Shown here: in pieces, positions 1 through 5,967 of the stretch
Layout of the letters: each line of letters opens with the position of its first letter
Position numbering within the stretch: the first letter of the stretch is position 1
Position numbers and translations under genes: made by a program
The notes under the pieces: generated by a model
Seen by the model: the letters and a program-made list of their open reading frames with translations, nothing else
Databases searched by the model: none
What the model was told of the DNA's origin: nothing
Source of the DNA: Helicobacteraceae bacterium
GTDB lineage: Bacteria > Campylobacterota > Campylobacteria > Campylobacterales > SZUA-545
Direction: 5' to 3'
Length of the DNA stretch: 9,192 nt
Assembly: GCA_003250175.1 (NCBI GenBank)
Contig: QKHD01000259.1
Location: 1-9,192, forward strand

Positions 1-1257
1 CTCATCATTTTTATCAGCCAGATCAAGGACTTTTTCGGCCTCTCCATGGAGACGGTCTCGGTGGATTTTATTGACAAGATGGTTGATTACTGGGGGGCTA
101 TGGGTACGCTTAACCCCTTTAGTGTTCTTTTGGGTGGGGTCTCCGTGGCCATTTTGCTGCTGAGCAAGCGCTTCAGCCCCAAGGTACCGGCTCCTATTAT
201 CGTAGTGATTTTCGGAGCGTTGGCCGTGGCCCTTTTTGGCATCCCCGTACCCACTATTGAGACCCACTTTGGGGCGCTTCCCCAGACCCTGCCGTCGCCG
301 TCACTTCCGGAGATGGACTGGGACATGGTCAAGCTGCTCATCCCCGATGCCCTGACTATCGCACTCCTGGCCGCCATCGAGTCACTGCTGAGCGCCGTCG
401 TGGCCGACGGGATGACCGGGCGGAGCCACCGCAGCGATACGGAGCTGATCGGGCAGGGTGTGGCTAATATCGGTTCTGTCTTTTTTGGGGGTATCCCGGC
501 AACCGGAGCCATCGCCCGTACGGCGACCAATATCAAATCCGGAGCACGCACGCCGCTCTCCGGCATCATTCACGGGTTGATGGTTGCGCTCTTTATGTAT
601 TTTCTGGCGCCCTGGATCGTGCAGATTCCCATGGCGGTCATGGCGGCTATTTTGATTGTCGTCGCCTGGAACATGAGCGAGCTGCCCCACTTTATCCATA
701 TTCTCAAAGGCCACCGAAGCGATGCGATGGTCCTGGTGGTGACCTTCTTGCTGACGGTGCTGGTGGACCTGACTGTTGCGGTGCAGGTCGGGGTCGTGAT
801 GGCGTCGTTTCTCTTTATCAAGCGGATTATCGAAGTAACCCGTATCCAGGACACCCGCAGTCAATTTAATGTCCTGGGCGAAGTTCAGAGCGAAAACCGT
901 GACGATCCGGACATGATCAGCAAGAAAGAGGTTCCGGAGGGCGTGGAGGTCTACGAGATCGACGGGCCTTTCTTTTTCGGCGTGGCGGACAGCCTGAAGA
1001 AGGTTTTGGAGAGTCTGGGGTACGAGCCCAAGGTCTTTATCCTCCGGATGCGCAAGGTTCCGGTGATGGATGCCAGCGGCCTGCATGCTTTGGAGGAGTT
1101 TTTCGAGCGGTGCAAAAAGCAGAATATCCGCTTTATCCTCTCCGGGGTCAACCCCAATCTGGAAGAGCTGCTCAAATCCACCGGGTTTTATGCACACGTG
1201 GGTGAAGAGAACATCTATGATCATATCGATAAAGCGTTGGATGCGGTTCGGTCGTAG
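1..1257 (+). CDS. SulP family inorganic anion transporter with C-terminal STAS domain (5' end outside window)
   Basis: Secondary anion transporter of the inner membrane (SulP/SLC26 family; members carry sulfate, bicarbonate or other anions). The reading frame is open from base 1, and the first 15 codons (LIIFISQIKDFFGLS) fit mid-protein SulP sequence, so the ATG at 46 is internal and the true start lies to the left. Visible in order (residue 1 = first codon of the window): hydrophobic segments across about residues 30-70 and 105-275; the family signature GGIPATGAIARTATN at about 163-177; then a cytoplasmic STAS domain from about residue 314 to the end, with the STAS loop motif MDASG near 356-360. 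The C-terminus looks complete. The substrate cannot be told from this fragment: the N-terminal membrane segments are missing, and sulfate and bicarbonate carriers are alike here. It is convergent with the minus-strand genes that follow and shares the hairpin at 1274-1297 with them. Confidence 0.93.
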   Translation, partial: LIIFISQIKDFFGLSMETVSVDFIDKMVDYWGAMGTLNPFSVLLGGVSVAILLLSKRFSPKVPAPIIVVIFGALAVALFGIPVPTIETHFGALPQTLPSPSLPEMDWDMVKLLIPDALTIALLAAIESLLSAVVADGMTGRSHRSDTELIGQGVANIGSVFFGGIPATGAIARTATNIKSGARTPLSGIIHGLMVALFMYFLAPWIVQIPMAVMAAILIVVAWNMSELPHFIHILKGHRSDAMVLVVTFLLTVLVDLTVAVQVGVVMASFLFIKRIIEVTRIQDTRSQFNVLGEVQSENRDDPDMISKKEVPEGVEVYEIDGPFFFGVADSLKKVLESLGYEPKVFILRMRKVPVMDASGLHALEEFFERCKKQNIRFILSGVNPNLEELLKSTGFYAHVGEENIYDHIDKALDAVRS

Positions 1258-1273
1258 AAGATAAAAGAAGAAT

Positions 1274-1297
1274 CCGCCGCTTATCCGGAAGCGGCGG
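1274..1297 (-). terminator. Rho-independent terminator, best oriented for minus-strand transcripts
   Basis: A perfect 9-bp stem, CCGCCGCTT (1274-1282) with AAGCGGCGG (1289-1297), closes a 6-base loop. Read on the minus strand, the hairpin is followed by the T-rich tail ATTCTTCTTTTATCTTCT (1273 down to 1256). Read on the plus strand, the bases after it (GTATAAAGATTTAG) are not T-rich. It therefore suits a transcript arriving from the right (1320-1406 or 1480-2310), though the stem lies 16 bases past the SulP stop and may also stop that gene. Confidence 0.7.
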
Positions 1298-1319
1298 GTA
1301 TAAAGATTTAGAAGTGGCC

Positions 1320-1406
1320 TTACTTAACGGTTAATACCGATGTGATATCGCACGATTTCGGTTCCCGGAACAAACGTCGAAACGCGCGGACAATCTTGCG
1401 ATACAT
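1320..1406 (-). CDS. Putative small protein, 28 residues, basic
   Basis: Short minus-strand ORF with ATG at 1406 and TAA at 1320-1322. It begins MYRKIVRAFRRLFREPK: a basic stretch with alternating hydrophobic residues that could form a cationic amphipathic helix, then a short tail containing one Cys (residue 19). I do not recognise it. Support for it being real: a good Shine-Dalgarno (AGAAAGG) ends 7 bases before the ATG; an extended -10 box (TGCTATAAA) lies about 30 bases upstream; and the hairpin terminator at 1274-1297 points the right way, 22 bases after the stop. An overlapping 29-codon ORF in another frame (1324-1413) starts directly on the Shine-Dalgarno and is less likely. The transcript could instead be a small RNA, or the ORF could be the tail of the DUF4405 operon 73 bases upstream. 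Confidence 0.45.
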   Translation of the reverse strand: MYRKIVRAFRRLFREPKSCDITSVLTVK

Positions 1407-1434
1407 CGTTCATCCTTTCTCATTAGATAACCAA

Positions 1435-1443
1435 TTTATAGCA
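1435..1443 (-). promoter_or_regulatory. Candidate extended -10 promoter for the 28-residue ORF
   Basis: On the minus strand the bases read TGCTATAAA, an extended -10 (TGn then TATAAA, 5 of 6 to TATAAT). No proper -35 sits at 17 bases; the nearest TTGACC hexamers give spacers of 9 and 20. A start near 1428 would leave a leader of about 20 bases before the ATG at 1406 and a transcript of roughly 160 bases to the terminator. Confidence 0.35.
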
Positions 1444-1479
1444 TCGATCGGTCAACCGTGGGTCAATCATGACAAAGTG

Positions 1480-2310
1480 TCATTCTTTATGCATTTTATT
1501 GCGGATAAACGTGTAGATGGTGTGTGGATCTTTCCCATAAGTCTCACTCAGGTCGCGCAGCGTGGTGGTTCTGTCCGCCTCCATACCGCCCTCTTTAAGC
1601 GTCTTAATGACCTCGTCCGGATCAAGCCCGAAGCGTTCGGAAAAACTCTCAATACTCTTTTTCCCGATACCCGCCTCCGGACGTTCCGGCATGGAAGTGT
1701 CACCCACCGGTTTATCCGCTTCAGGCTGAATAATGAGGTGCAGATGTTTGGCACTCATGCCGTAGCGTTCGGCAATTTTCCCGATGGGTTCTCCACCTTC
1801 GGCAGTAATGCCGTGGGCCTGAAGGCGTTGTTTGGCCGTCTCATTCTCTACCCCGACGTTACGGATGAAATCACGCAAAGGGGAGAGCTCCGCATGGCCG
1901 TAGGGCGGTTCACCGTAGACCAGGGCGGCACGGTCTTTAAACCAGGTGTTCAGATCCAGCACCCAGCCGAAGGGGGGAACTTTCCAGTAGGTGCCCAGCC
2001 CCACGACCGCGACCAATAGAAGCGATGCAAGAAACTCCGTCGAGTTGAAGTGCAGGGCACGGGCGCGGTTTTTCAGGTAGGCCAGGATGGAGTGCCAGTT
2101 AAAATAGATGTGAAAGAGGATGGTAATAAAAAAGACAAAACCGAGAACAATGTGCAGATCATCCCACTGCTCTTTGCTCAGCCCCCACAGGCGCCATTCG
2201 CTCCAGTAGGCGATACGGCCCGGAGGGACAATATACAACACCACCGAAGTGACCATGAGAAATAGAAAGGAGAGTAGGGCAGAGAGTGAGACAAATCGTT
2301 GCCAGCGCAT
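1480..2310 (-). CDS. DUF4405 domain membrane protein, putative b-type-cytochrome-like, with helical repeat tail
   Basis: Inner-membrane protein of 276 residues. Three hydrophobic segments are visible at about residues 7-28, 53-70 and 93-108, with histidines H53, H67 and H73 in and beside the second; such histidines in DUF4405-type proteins make heme binding plausible but unproven. From about residue 138 the protein is soluble and holds four short helical units in an A-B-A-B order: SPLRDFIRNVGVE (143-155), EPIGKIAERYGMS (174-186), KSIESFSERFGLD (218-230) and TTLRDLSETYGKD (249-261). Each follows a 'helix, hydrophobic-G, acidic/polar, helix' pattern. I chose ATG at 2310: AAAAAAGG sits 7 bases upstream. 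A TTG two codons earlier (2316) would lie only 1 base from that site. A -10-like TACAAT lies at 2338-2333 on the same strand. The DUF4405 assignment is from memory of the family's look; a role in electron transfer is inference. Confidence 0.75.
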   Translation of the reverse strand: MRWQRFVSLSALLSFLFLMVTSVVLYIVPPGRIAYWSEWRLWGLSKEQWDDLHIVLGFVFFITILFHIYFNWHSILAYLKNRARALHFNSTEFLASLLLVAVVGLGTYWKVPPFGWVLDLNTWFKDRAALVYGEPPYGHAELSPLRDFIRNVGVENETAKQRLQAHGITAEGGEPIGKIAERYGMSAKHLHLIIQPEADKPVGDTSMPERPEAGIGKKSIESFSERFGLDPDEVIKTLKEGGMEADRTTTLRDLSETYGKDPHTIYTFIRNKMHKE

Positions 2311-2332
2311 GCGCAAACCTTTTTTGCTAGCG

Positions 2333-2338
2333 ATTGTA
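2333..2338 (-). promoter_or_regulatory. Candidate -10 box for the DUF4405 gene
   Basis: TACAAT (5 of 6 to TATAAT) on the minus strand, about 23 bases before the ATG at 2310. No convincing -35 is present; the upstream bases are T-rich (ATTTTTGTTTATT), as is common for housekeeping promoters in Campylobacterota. Confidence 0.3.
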
Positions 2339-2446
2339 CTCCCGCAACGCTATGAATAAACAAAAATGTCCCGATTGGGGGCGGAAAAACTAGAATGAAT
2401 TTTGCACATTATAGGGCATATGTACACATCTTATTTAAGGAATACC

Positions 2447-3010
2447 ATGGCATCTCCATTGGATTTTATCACAGACAACAGCCTAGACTGGCAATCCACT
2501 TTCAAGGGTGCGACATCCGTCAGCGGACGTTTCGGTTACCGCGGCGCGCTCGTTATCACGGAAGGTAAAGTACTCTCTGCCGACAAGCAGCTTCCCCCCA
2601 AAGCTACCCTGAAGCAAGCGGTTATGACAGCCAACAGCGAGAAGATCGAATTCCTCGCAGGCGAACTGGAAACAATGGATTTCTTCGAACCATTCGTAGA
2701 AAAATACAAGCCATACTTGGGCGAGGGTGTTTACCTGCTCTACATCATCGACCTGGATAAAAACGTCAGCTTCACCTACGAAGGTGTGAAGTTCCAGGCG
2801 TTTGTACTGGACGAAAGCTCCGTATGGAACGAACTGGTTGAGCTGGGTGACCTGGACAAAAGCGAACTTAAACGTATGGATGCCGGTGAGAAAATCGACG
2901 CCGTAGCCGATGCCGTTAAAGGTGAAGGTGTTAGTCTTCCCGAAGTTACTTACGATGTATTCGCAACTCTTAAAACAAGCGCCAAAGCTGAGAAATTCGG
3001 CGCGGTGTGA
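2447..3010 (+). CDS. Unrecognised soluble acidic protein, 187 residues
   Basis: I do not recognise this protein. The start is ATG 2447, preceded by TTAAGG with 6 bases between; the frame is open back to an ATG at 2402, but that has no ribosome site. The product begins MASPLDFITDNSLDW, with no signal peptide or membrane segment, so it is probably cytosolic. It has no cysteine and is rich in Asp/Glu and Lys. A strand-rich N-terminal half (GYRGALVITEGKVL at about 30-43, GEGVYLLYIIDLDKNVSFTY at about 92-111) is followed by a helical, charged C-terminal part. Codons differ from the neighbours: GGT, GTT, CGT, GAA, AAA and CTG are frequent, the pattern usual for strongly expressed genes. It stands alone, divergent from the DUF4405 gene and convergent with the paralogue at 3022, with only 11 bases between the two stops. 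A TAGAAT at 2391-2396 could be its -10. Confidence 0.8.
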   Translation: MASPLDFITDNSLDWQSTFKGATSVSGRFGYRGALVITEGKVLSADKQLPPKATLKQAVMTANSEKIEFLAGELETMDFFEPFVEKYKPYLGEGVYLLYIIDLDKNVSFTYEGVKFQAFVLDESSVWNELVELGDLDKSELKRMDAGEKIDAVADAVKGEGVSLPEVTYDVFATLKTSAKAEKFGAV

Positions 3011-3021
3011 GACCCCTTTGC

Positions 3022-4305
3022 TTATGCGCGGCGCTGCCGCCGCTGCATGAGCACCCTTGAAATGGCGATCACCAGATTGTCGTAATCCCCCATCAATCCT
3101 TCCCAATACTGTTTAAACTGCTGCAGTTCTTCATGCATGGTTCCCGTTTTCAGGCGTAAAAACTCCATGCGCCGTTTGGCGTCGATGGTGTCGCTCTCAT
3201 CCATCTGAAGCTCCGCCAGCTCGCTGCTGAGTGCCCGTAGGGTCAGTTCGGTCTTTTTCACCTTCGCTTCGGCCTTGGAATATTGGGAGATGAAGTTCTG
3301 GATCATGCTGACTTGCCAGACCTGCCCCTTGTCGTCGATGATCTCGTTGATAATGAATTTCTGCCCGTGGCTCATGGTAGTTTCGCCGTTGTAAAAGCGC
3401 AGGAAGTTTTCGGCGTTTTTATCCCGCTTGGCGATGAGTTCGAGCAGTTTTTCCGCCAGGAGCTCGTGGATAAAGTAGAAGGATTCCCGGAAGATGTAGT
3501 TGGCCGCGGCGCTCAGGATAATCTCGGGCTGGCTCATCTTGCGGCGGATAAACTCCACGATCGCCTCTTGAATCAGCTTGATGTGGTAGCGGTCAAAGTA
3601 GGCGTTGTCGATCTCGCGGAAATCGAGGGTGCTGTCGGTAAGGGTGGAGATGATCATCTCCAGGTCGCTGGCCATGTCATTGTCGGGGTTGTTTTGATAA
3701 AACGCATCCATCAGCTCGGAGATTTCATCGTAGGGCAGACCCTCGAGGCGTCGCTCGCAGCTGACCCCTCCGGATTCCTGACAGAAAAAGCGGATCACCA
3801 CCTTGCCGTTCATGAAGAGGATAATGTCCTGCTCTTTTAGTTTGAAGGCTTCGAAGAGGGCCTTTTTGATCATCTGGCGGGAGTTGACGGGGATCGAGAT
3901 CTCTTTTAAAAAGTGCTCCATCTCCTCCAGGTAACGCTCCGGAATGACCAGAATATTGTCCTGATCATTCTCCTTGTCCAGTTCTTCGGCGATGGACTGC
4001 ACGTAGGCGCAGATTTTCTTGATGTAGGCCATCTCATTGGGATGAACCTCATAGGGAAAGAGCTTGACAATAATCTTGTCCGTGCTTTTGAAAAAGATCG
4101 CCACCTTCCCCACATTGATGTAAAAATCCGTAAAGGCCTGGCGGATCTCCTCTTTTTGGTGGGTATCGTTGGCTTCAAATTCCGGATCGCCTGCCCGCAG
4201 ACGTTTATAGAGTTCAAAGGCATCCTCGTCGGTAAACTCGCAGGTAGCACAGTGGGGATCATAGTGTTCGATGAGAAATTCTTTGGTGGCCTGGTAGATG
4301 GTCAA
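3022..4305 (-). CDS. Unrecognised coiled-coil protein, shorter member of a tandem paralogue pair (copy A)
   Basis: A 427-residue protein of no family I recognise, clearly homologous to the product of 4409-5875. Shared blocks: N-terminal MTIYQATKEFL (1-11), EEIRQAFTDFY (52-62), NGKVVIRFF (166-174), a long core from RRLEGLP (185) to FYNG (307), and NFISQYSK (337-344). In the core, NYIFRESFYFIHE...FLRFYNG matches the paralogue at 30 of 39 positions. Residues about 341-402 are charged and helical, probably coiled coil, and the tail LVIAISRVLM (411-420) is also shared. No signal peptide or membrane segment is seen. Copy A alone carries CATC (19-22), C175 and C183. The start is TTG at 4305: its leader AAAAGAGCGCCA matches the AAAGAGTTCCG before the paralogue's ATG, and both proteins then read (M)(T/S)IYQ. 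A TAATAT at 4348-4343 could give it its own promoter. Confidence 0.85.
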   Translation of the reverse strand: MTIYQATKEFLIEHYDPHCATCEFTDEDAFELYKRLRAGDPEFEANDTHQKEEIRQAFTDFYINVGKVAIFFKSTDKIIVKLFPYEVHPNEMAYIKKICAYVQSIAEELDKENDQDNILVIPERYLEEMEHFLKEISIPVNSRQMIKKALFEAFKLKEQDIILFMNGKVVIRFFCQESGGVSCERRLEGLPYDEISELMDAFYQNNPDNDMASDLEMIISTLTDSTLDFREIDNAYFDRYHIKLIQEAIVEFIRRKMSQPEIILSAAANYIFRESFYFIHELLAEKLLELIAKRDKNAENFLRFYNGETTMSHGQKFIINEIIDDKGQVWQVSMIQNFISQYSKAEAKVKKTELTLRALSSELAELQMDESDTIDAKRRMEFLRLKTGTMHEELQQFKQYWEGLMGDYDNLVIAISRVLMQRRQRRA

Positions 4306-4408
4306 TGGCGCTCTTTTGTCGGGCGGAATGCAAATGTAGGGAATATTACACTAAAGATTTTTAAGGCTTTCCCAGATATCAAGTGACAAGCTCGCTTTCA
4401 GAAAATGT

Positions 4409-5875
4409 TTAAGATTCCTTCTCGGTCGCCGTGGCAGGGGTTTTTCGGTCCATCAGCACCTCCGATATGGCGATCAGCAGCATGTCGTATTTTTGTTGCT
4501 GTTCGGCAAACTTCCCCTCGATCTCTTCGATCACCTTGGTGTCGCTTTCGATCCGCATGTGGAGAAAATCGATTCGTTTTTCCATGTCCCTGACACTCTT
4601 TAAAAAGGCCTCGCGTATTTCGTCGGCGGAGAGGCCGTTGTAGGTTTGGTCCTCATTTTTGGCACTGTTTTTATTCAGGGTGCGCTGGTTGATCTCCAAC
4701 TGTCTGAGCAGGCCTTCTTGAAGCTCCGGAGGCAGGGTCTTTTGCGAGGCCTTCTCCACCAGTCCGGAGCACTGGGCGATGCTCGCCTTCAGCTCCGCCT
4801 CTTCCGATTGAAAGCGGCGGATGTGGTTCTCTTTTTTGGTAATCGTCGTGCGGTTTTTGGAAAACTGCGAGATGAAGTTGACGATGGTGACGGTGTTCCA
4901 CGTATGGCCCTCTTCGTCGATGATCTCCGGAGTGACGTGTTTTTGGCCGTTTTGTATGTGGGTGCTGCCGTTGTAGTAGCGCAGGAAGGCCTCGGCATTT
5001 TTGTCCTTGCGCTCGATCAGTTCGAGCAGTTTTTCTGCCAGCTGTTCGTGGATGTAGTAAAAGGAGTCGCGCAAAATATAGTTGGCCACGGCCCTGACGA
5101 CGATCTCGTCCTGGGCGAGCTTGGGCTTGTAAAAACGCACCAGGGCTTCCTGGATCAGCTTGATGTGTTCGCTGTTAAAAAAGAAGTTGTCGATCTCTTT
5201 GAAATTGAGTTTGCTGTCGGTGAGGGTGGACATGACCATATCGAGATCGGCGGCCATATCCTCGTCGTGCGCTCCGGAGTAGAGGTCGTCGACGATCTGG
5301 CGCACATCTTCATCGGGCAGCCCTTCGAAGCGGCGTTCAATCCGGGTGCGCTGAAAGAGGCGAATGACCACCTTGCCGTTAAGAAAGAACACCATATCCC
5401 GACTCTCCAGCTCAAAGGCACGGATAACCCCTTTGCGTATCAGCTCCCTGGAGTCAGCCAAGGGGGCATGAAGCTCCACAATCTGCTGCAAGGCAGCCAC
5501 CTCTTTCTGGGGTACGCTGATAATGTCCGGGTACTCCTGGCTACCGCCCATCAGTTCATCGCGAAGAGCGCCCAGGCGCTCAACAAGCTTTTTTACTACC
5601 ACCTCGTCGGCGGCGATGGGGGCGGGGGGGAGCAGTTTGAGAATGATCTGGGCATCGCCCTTGAAAAAGAGGCTGATCCGGGCGGAGGCGCTGTAAAAGT
5701 CCGTAAAGGCGCGGCGGATCTCTTCCTTGGTTTCCGAGCCGAATACCAGCTCCGGATCGACGGCGCTGAGGCGCTGTTTGAGTTCGTCGGTATGATTCTG
5801 GGTTAGGGTGTCCGAAGGGGTGGCAGGATCAAAATGCGTATGAAGAAACGACAGGGTCTCTTGATAGATGCTCAT
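4409..5875 (-). CDS. Unrecognised coiled-coil protein, longer member of a tandem paralogue pair (copy B)
   Basis: A 488-residue protein, the upstream partner of copy A. It starts at ATG 5875 (MSIYQETLSFLHTHFDP) with AAAGAG 5 bases upstream. Conserved blocks in order: EEIRRAFTDFY (51-61), RDMVFFLNGKVVIRLF (159-174), RRFEGLP (181-187), a core to about residue 303 including STLTDSKLNFKEIDN (216-230) and AEKLLELIERKDKNAE (280-295), NFISQFSK (333-340) and LLIAISEVLM (466-475). Between about 345 and 465 it is strongly charged and helical, likely coiled coil; the extra length over copy A, about 60 residues, lies here (about 365-435). It lacks the cysteines of copy A. No signal peptide or membrane segment is visible, so it is probably cytosolic and may form oligomers, perhaps with copy A. 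It follows htpG on the same strand but beyond the htpG terminator. A weak -10 (TATCAT, 5921-5916) lies in the 68-base leader. Function unknown. Confidence 0.87.
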   Translation of the reverse strand: MSIYQETLSFLHTHFDPATPSDTLTQNHTDELKQRLSAVDPELVFGSETKEEIRRAFTDFYSASARISLFFKGDAQIILKLLPPAPIAADEVVVKKLVERLGALRDELMGGSQEYPDIISVPQKEVAALQQIVELHAPLADSRELIRKGVIRAFELESRDMVFFLNGKVVIRLFQRTRIERRFEGLPDEDVRQIVDDLYSGAHDEDMAADLDMVMSTLTDSKLNFKEIDNFFFNSEHIKLIQEALVRFYKPKLAQDEIVVRAVANYILRDSFYYIHEQLAEKLLELIERKDKNAEAFLRYYNGSTHIQNGQKHVTPEIIDEEGHTWNTVTIVNFISQFSKNRTTITKKENHIRRFQSEEAELKASIAQCSGLVEKASQKTLPPELQEGLLRQLEINQRTLNKNSAKNEDQTYNGLSADEIREAFLKSVRDMEKRIDFLHMRIESDTKVIEEIEGKFAEQQQKYDMLLIAISEVLMDRKTPATATEKES

Positions 5876-5943
5876 CGGAACTCTTTGTGTCAGTGTAAAG
5901 TCAACAAATAGCAGGATGATAGCCTAGAAAGACTAAAGCGAAA

Positions 5944-5964
5944 AACCCCCTCGAAAAGGGGGTT
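5944..5964 (-). terminator. Rho-independent terminator of htpG
   Basis: Stem AACCCCCT/AGGGGGTT (5944-5951 with 5957-5964) around a 5-base loop. Read on the minus strand it starts 3 bases after the htpG TAA and runs into TTTTTCGCTTT, a good T-tract. It separates htpG from the downstream paralogue pair, which therefore needs its own promoter. Confidence 0.85.
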
Positions 5965-5967
5965 GAA

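Noticed and set aside
1324..1413. 29-codon minus-strand ORF overlapping the 28-codon one
   Set aside because: Its ATG follows the Shine-Dalgarno with no spacer, whereas the ATG at 1406 is correctly spaced.
1342..2019. 225-codon plus-strand ORF
   Set aside because: Mostly antisense to the DUF4405 gene. No homology by eye and no ribosome site.
2352..2393. 13-residue plus-strand ORF beginning MNKQKCPDWG
   Set aside because: No ribosome site, very short, and lies in the divergent promoter region.
3024..3048. GC-rich hairpin (ATGC GCGGCG / CGCCGC T GCAT) as a terminator for 2447-3010
   Set aside because: It has a bulge and no T-tract on either strand, and lies inside the arginine/glutamine-rich end of copy A; probably a coding by-product.
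4646..5806. 386-codon plus-strand ORF
   Set aside because: Antisense to paralogue copy B, whose coding sense is shown by its homology with copy A. No ribosome site or protein signature.
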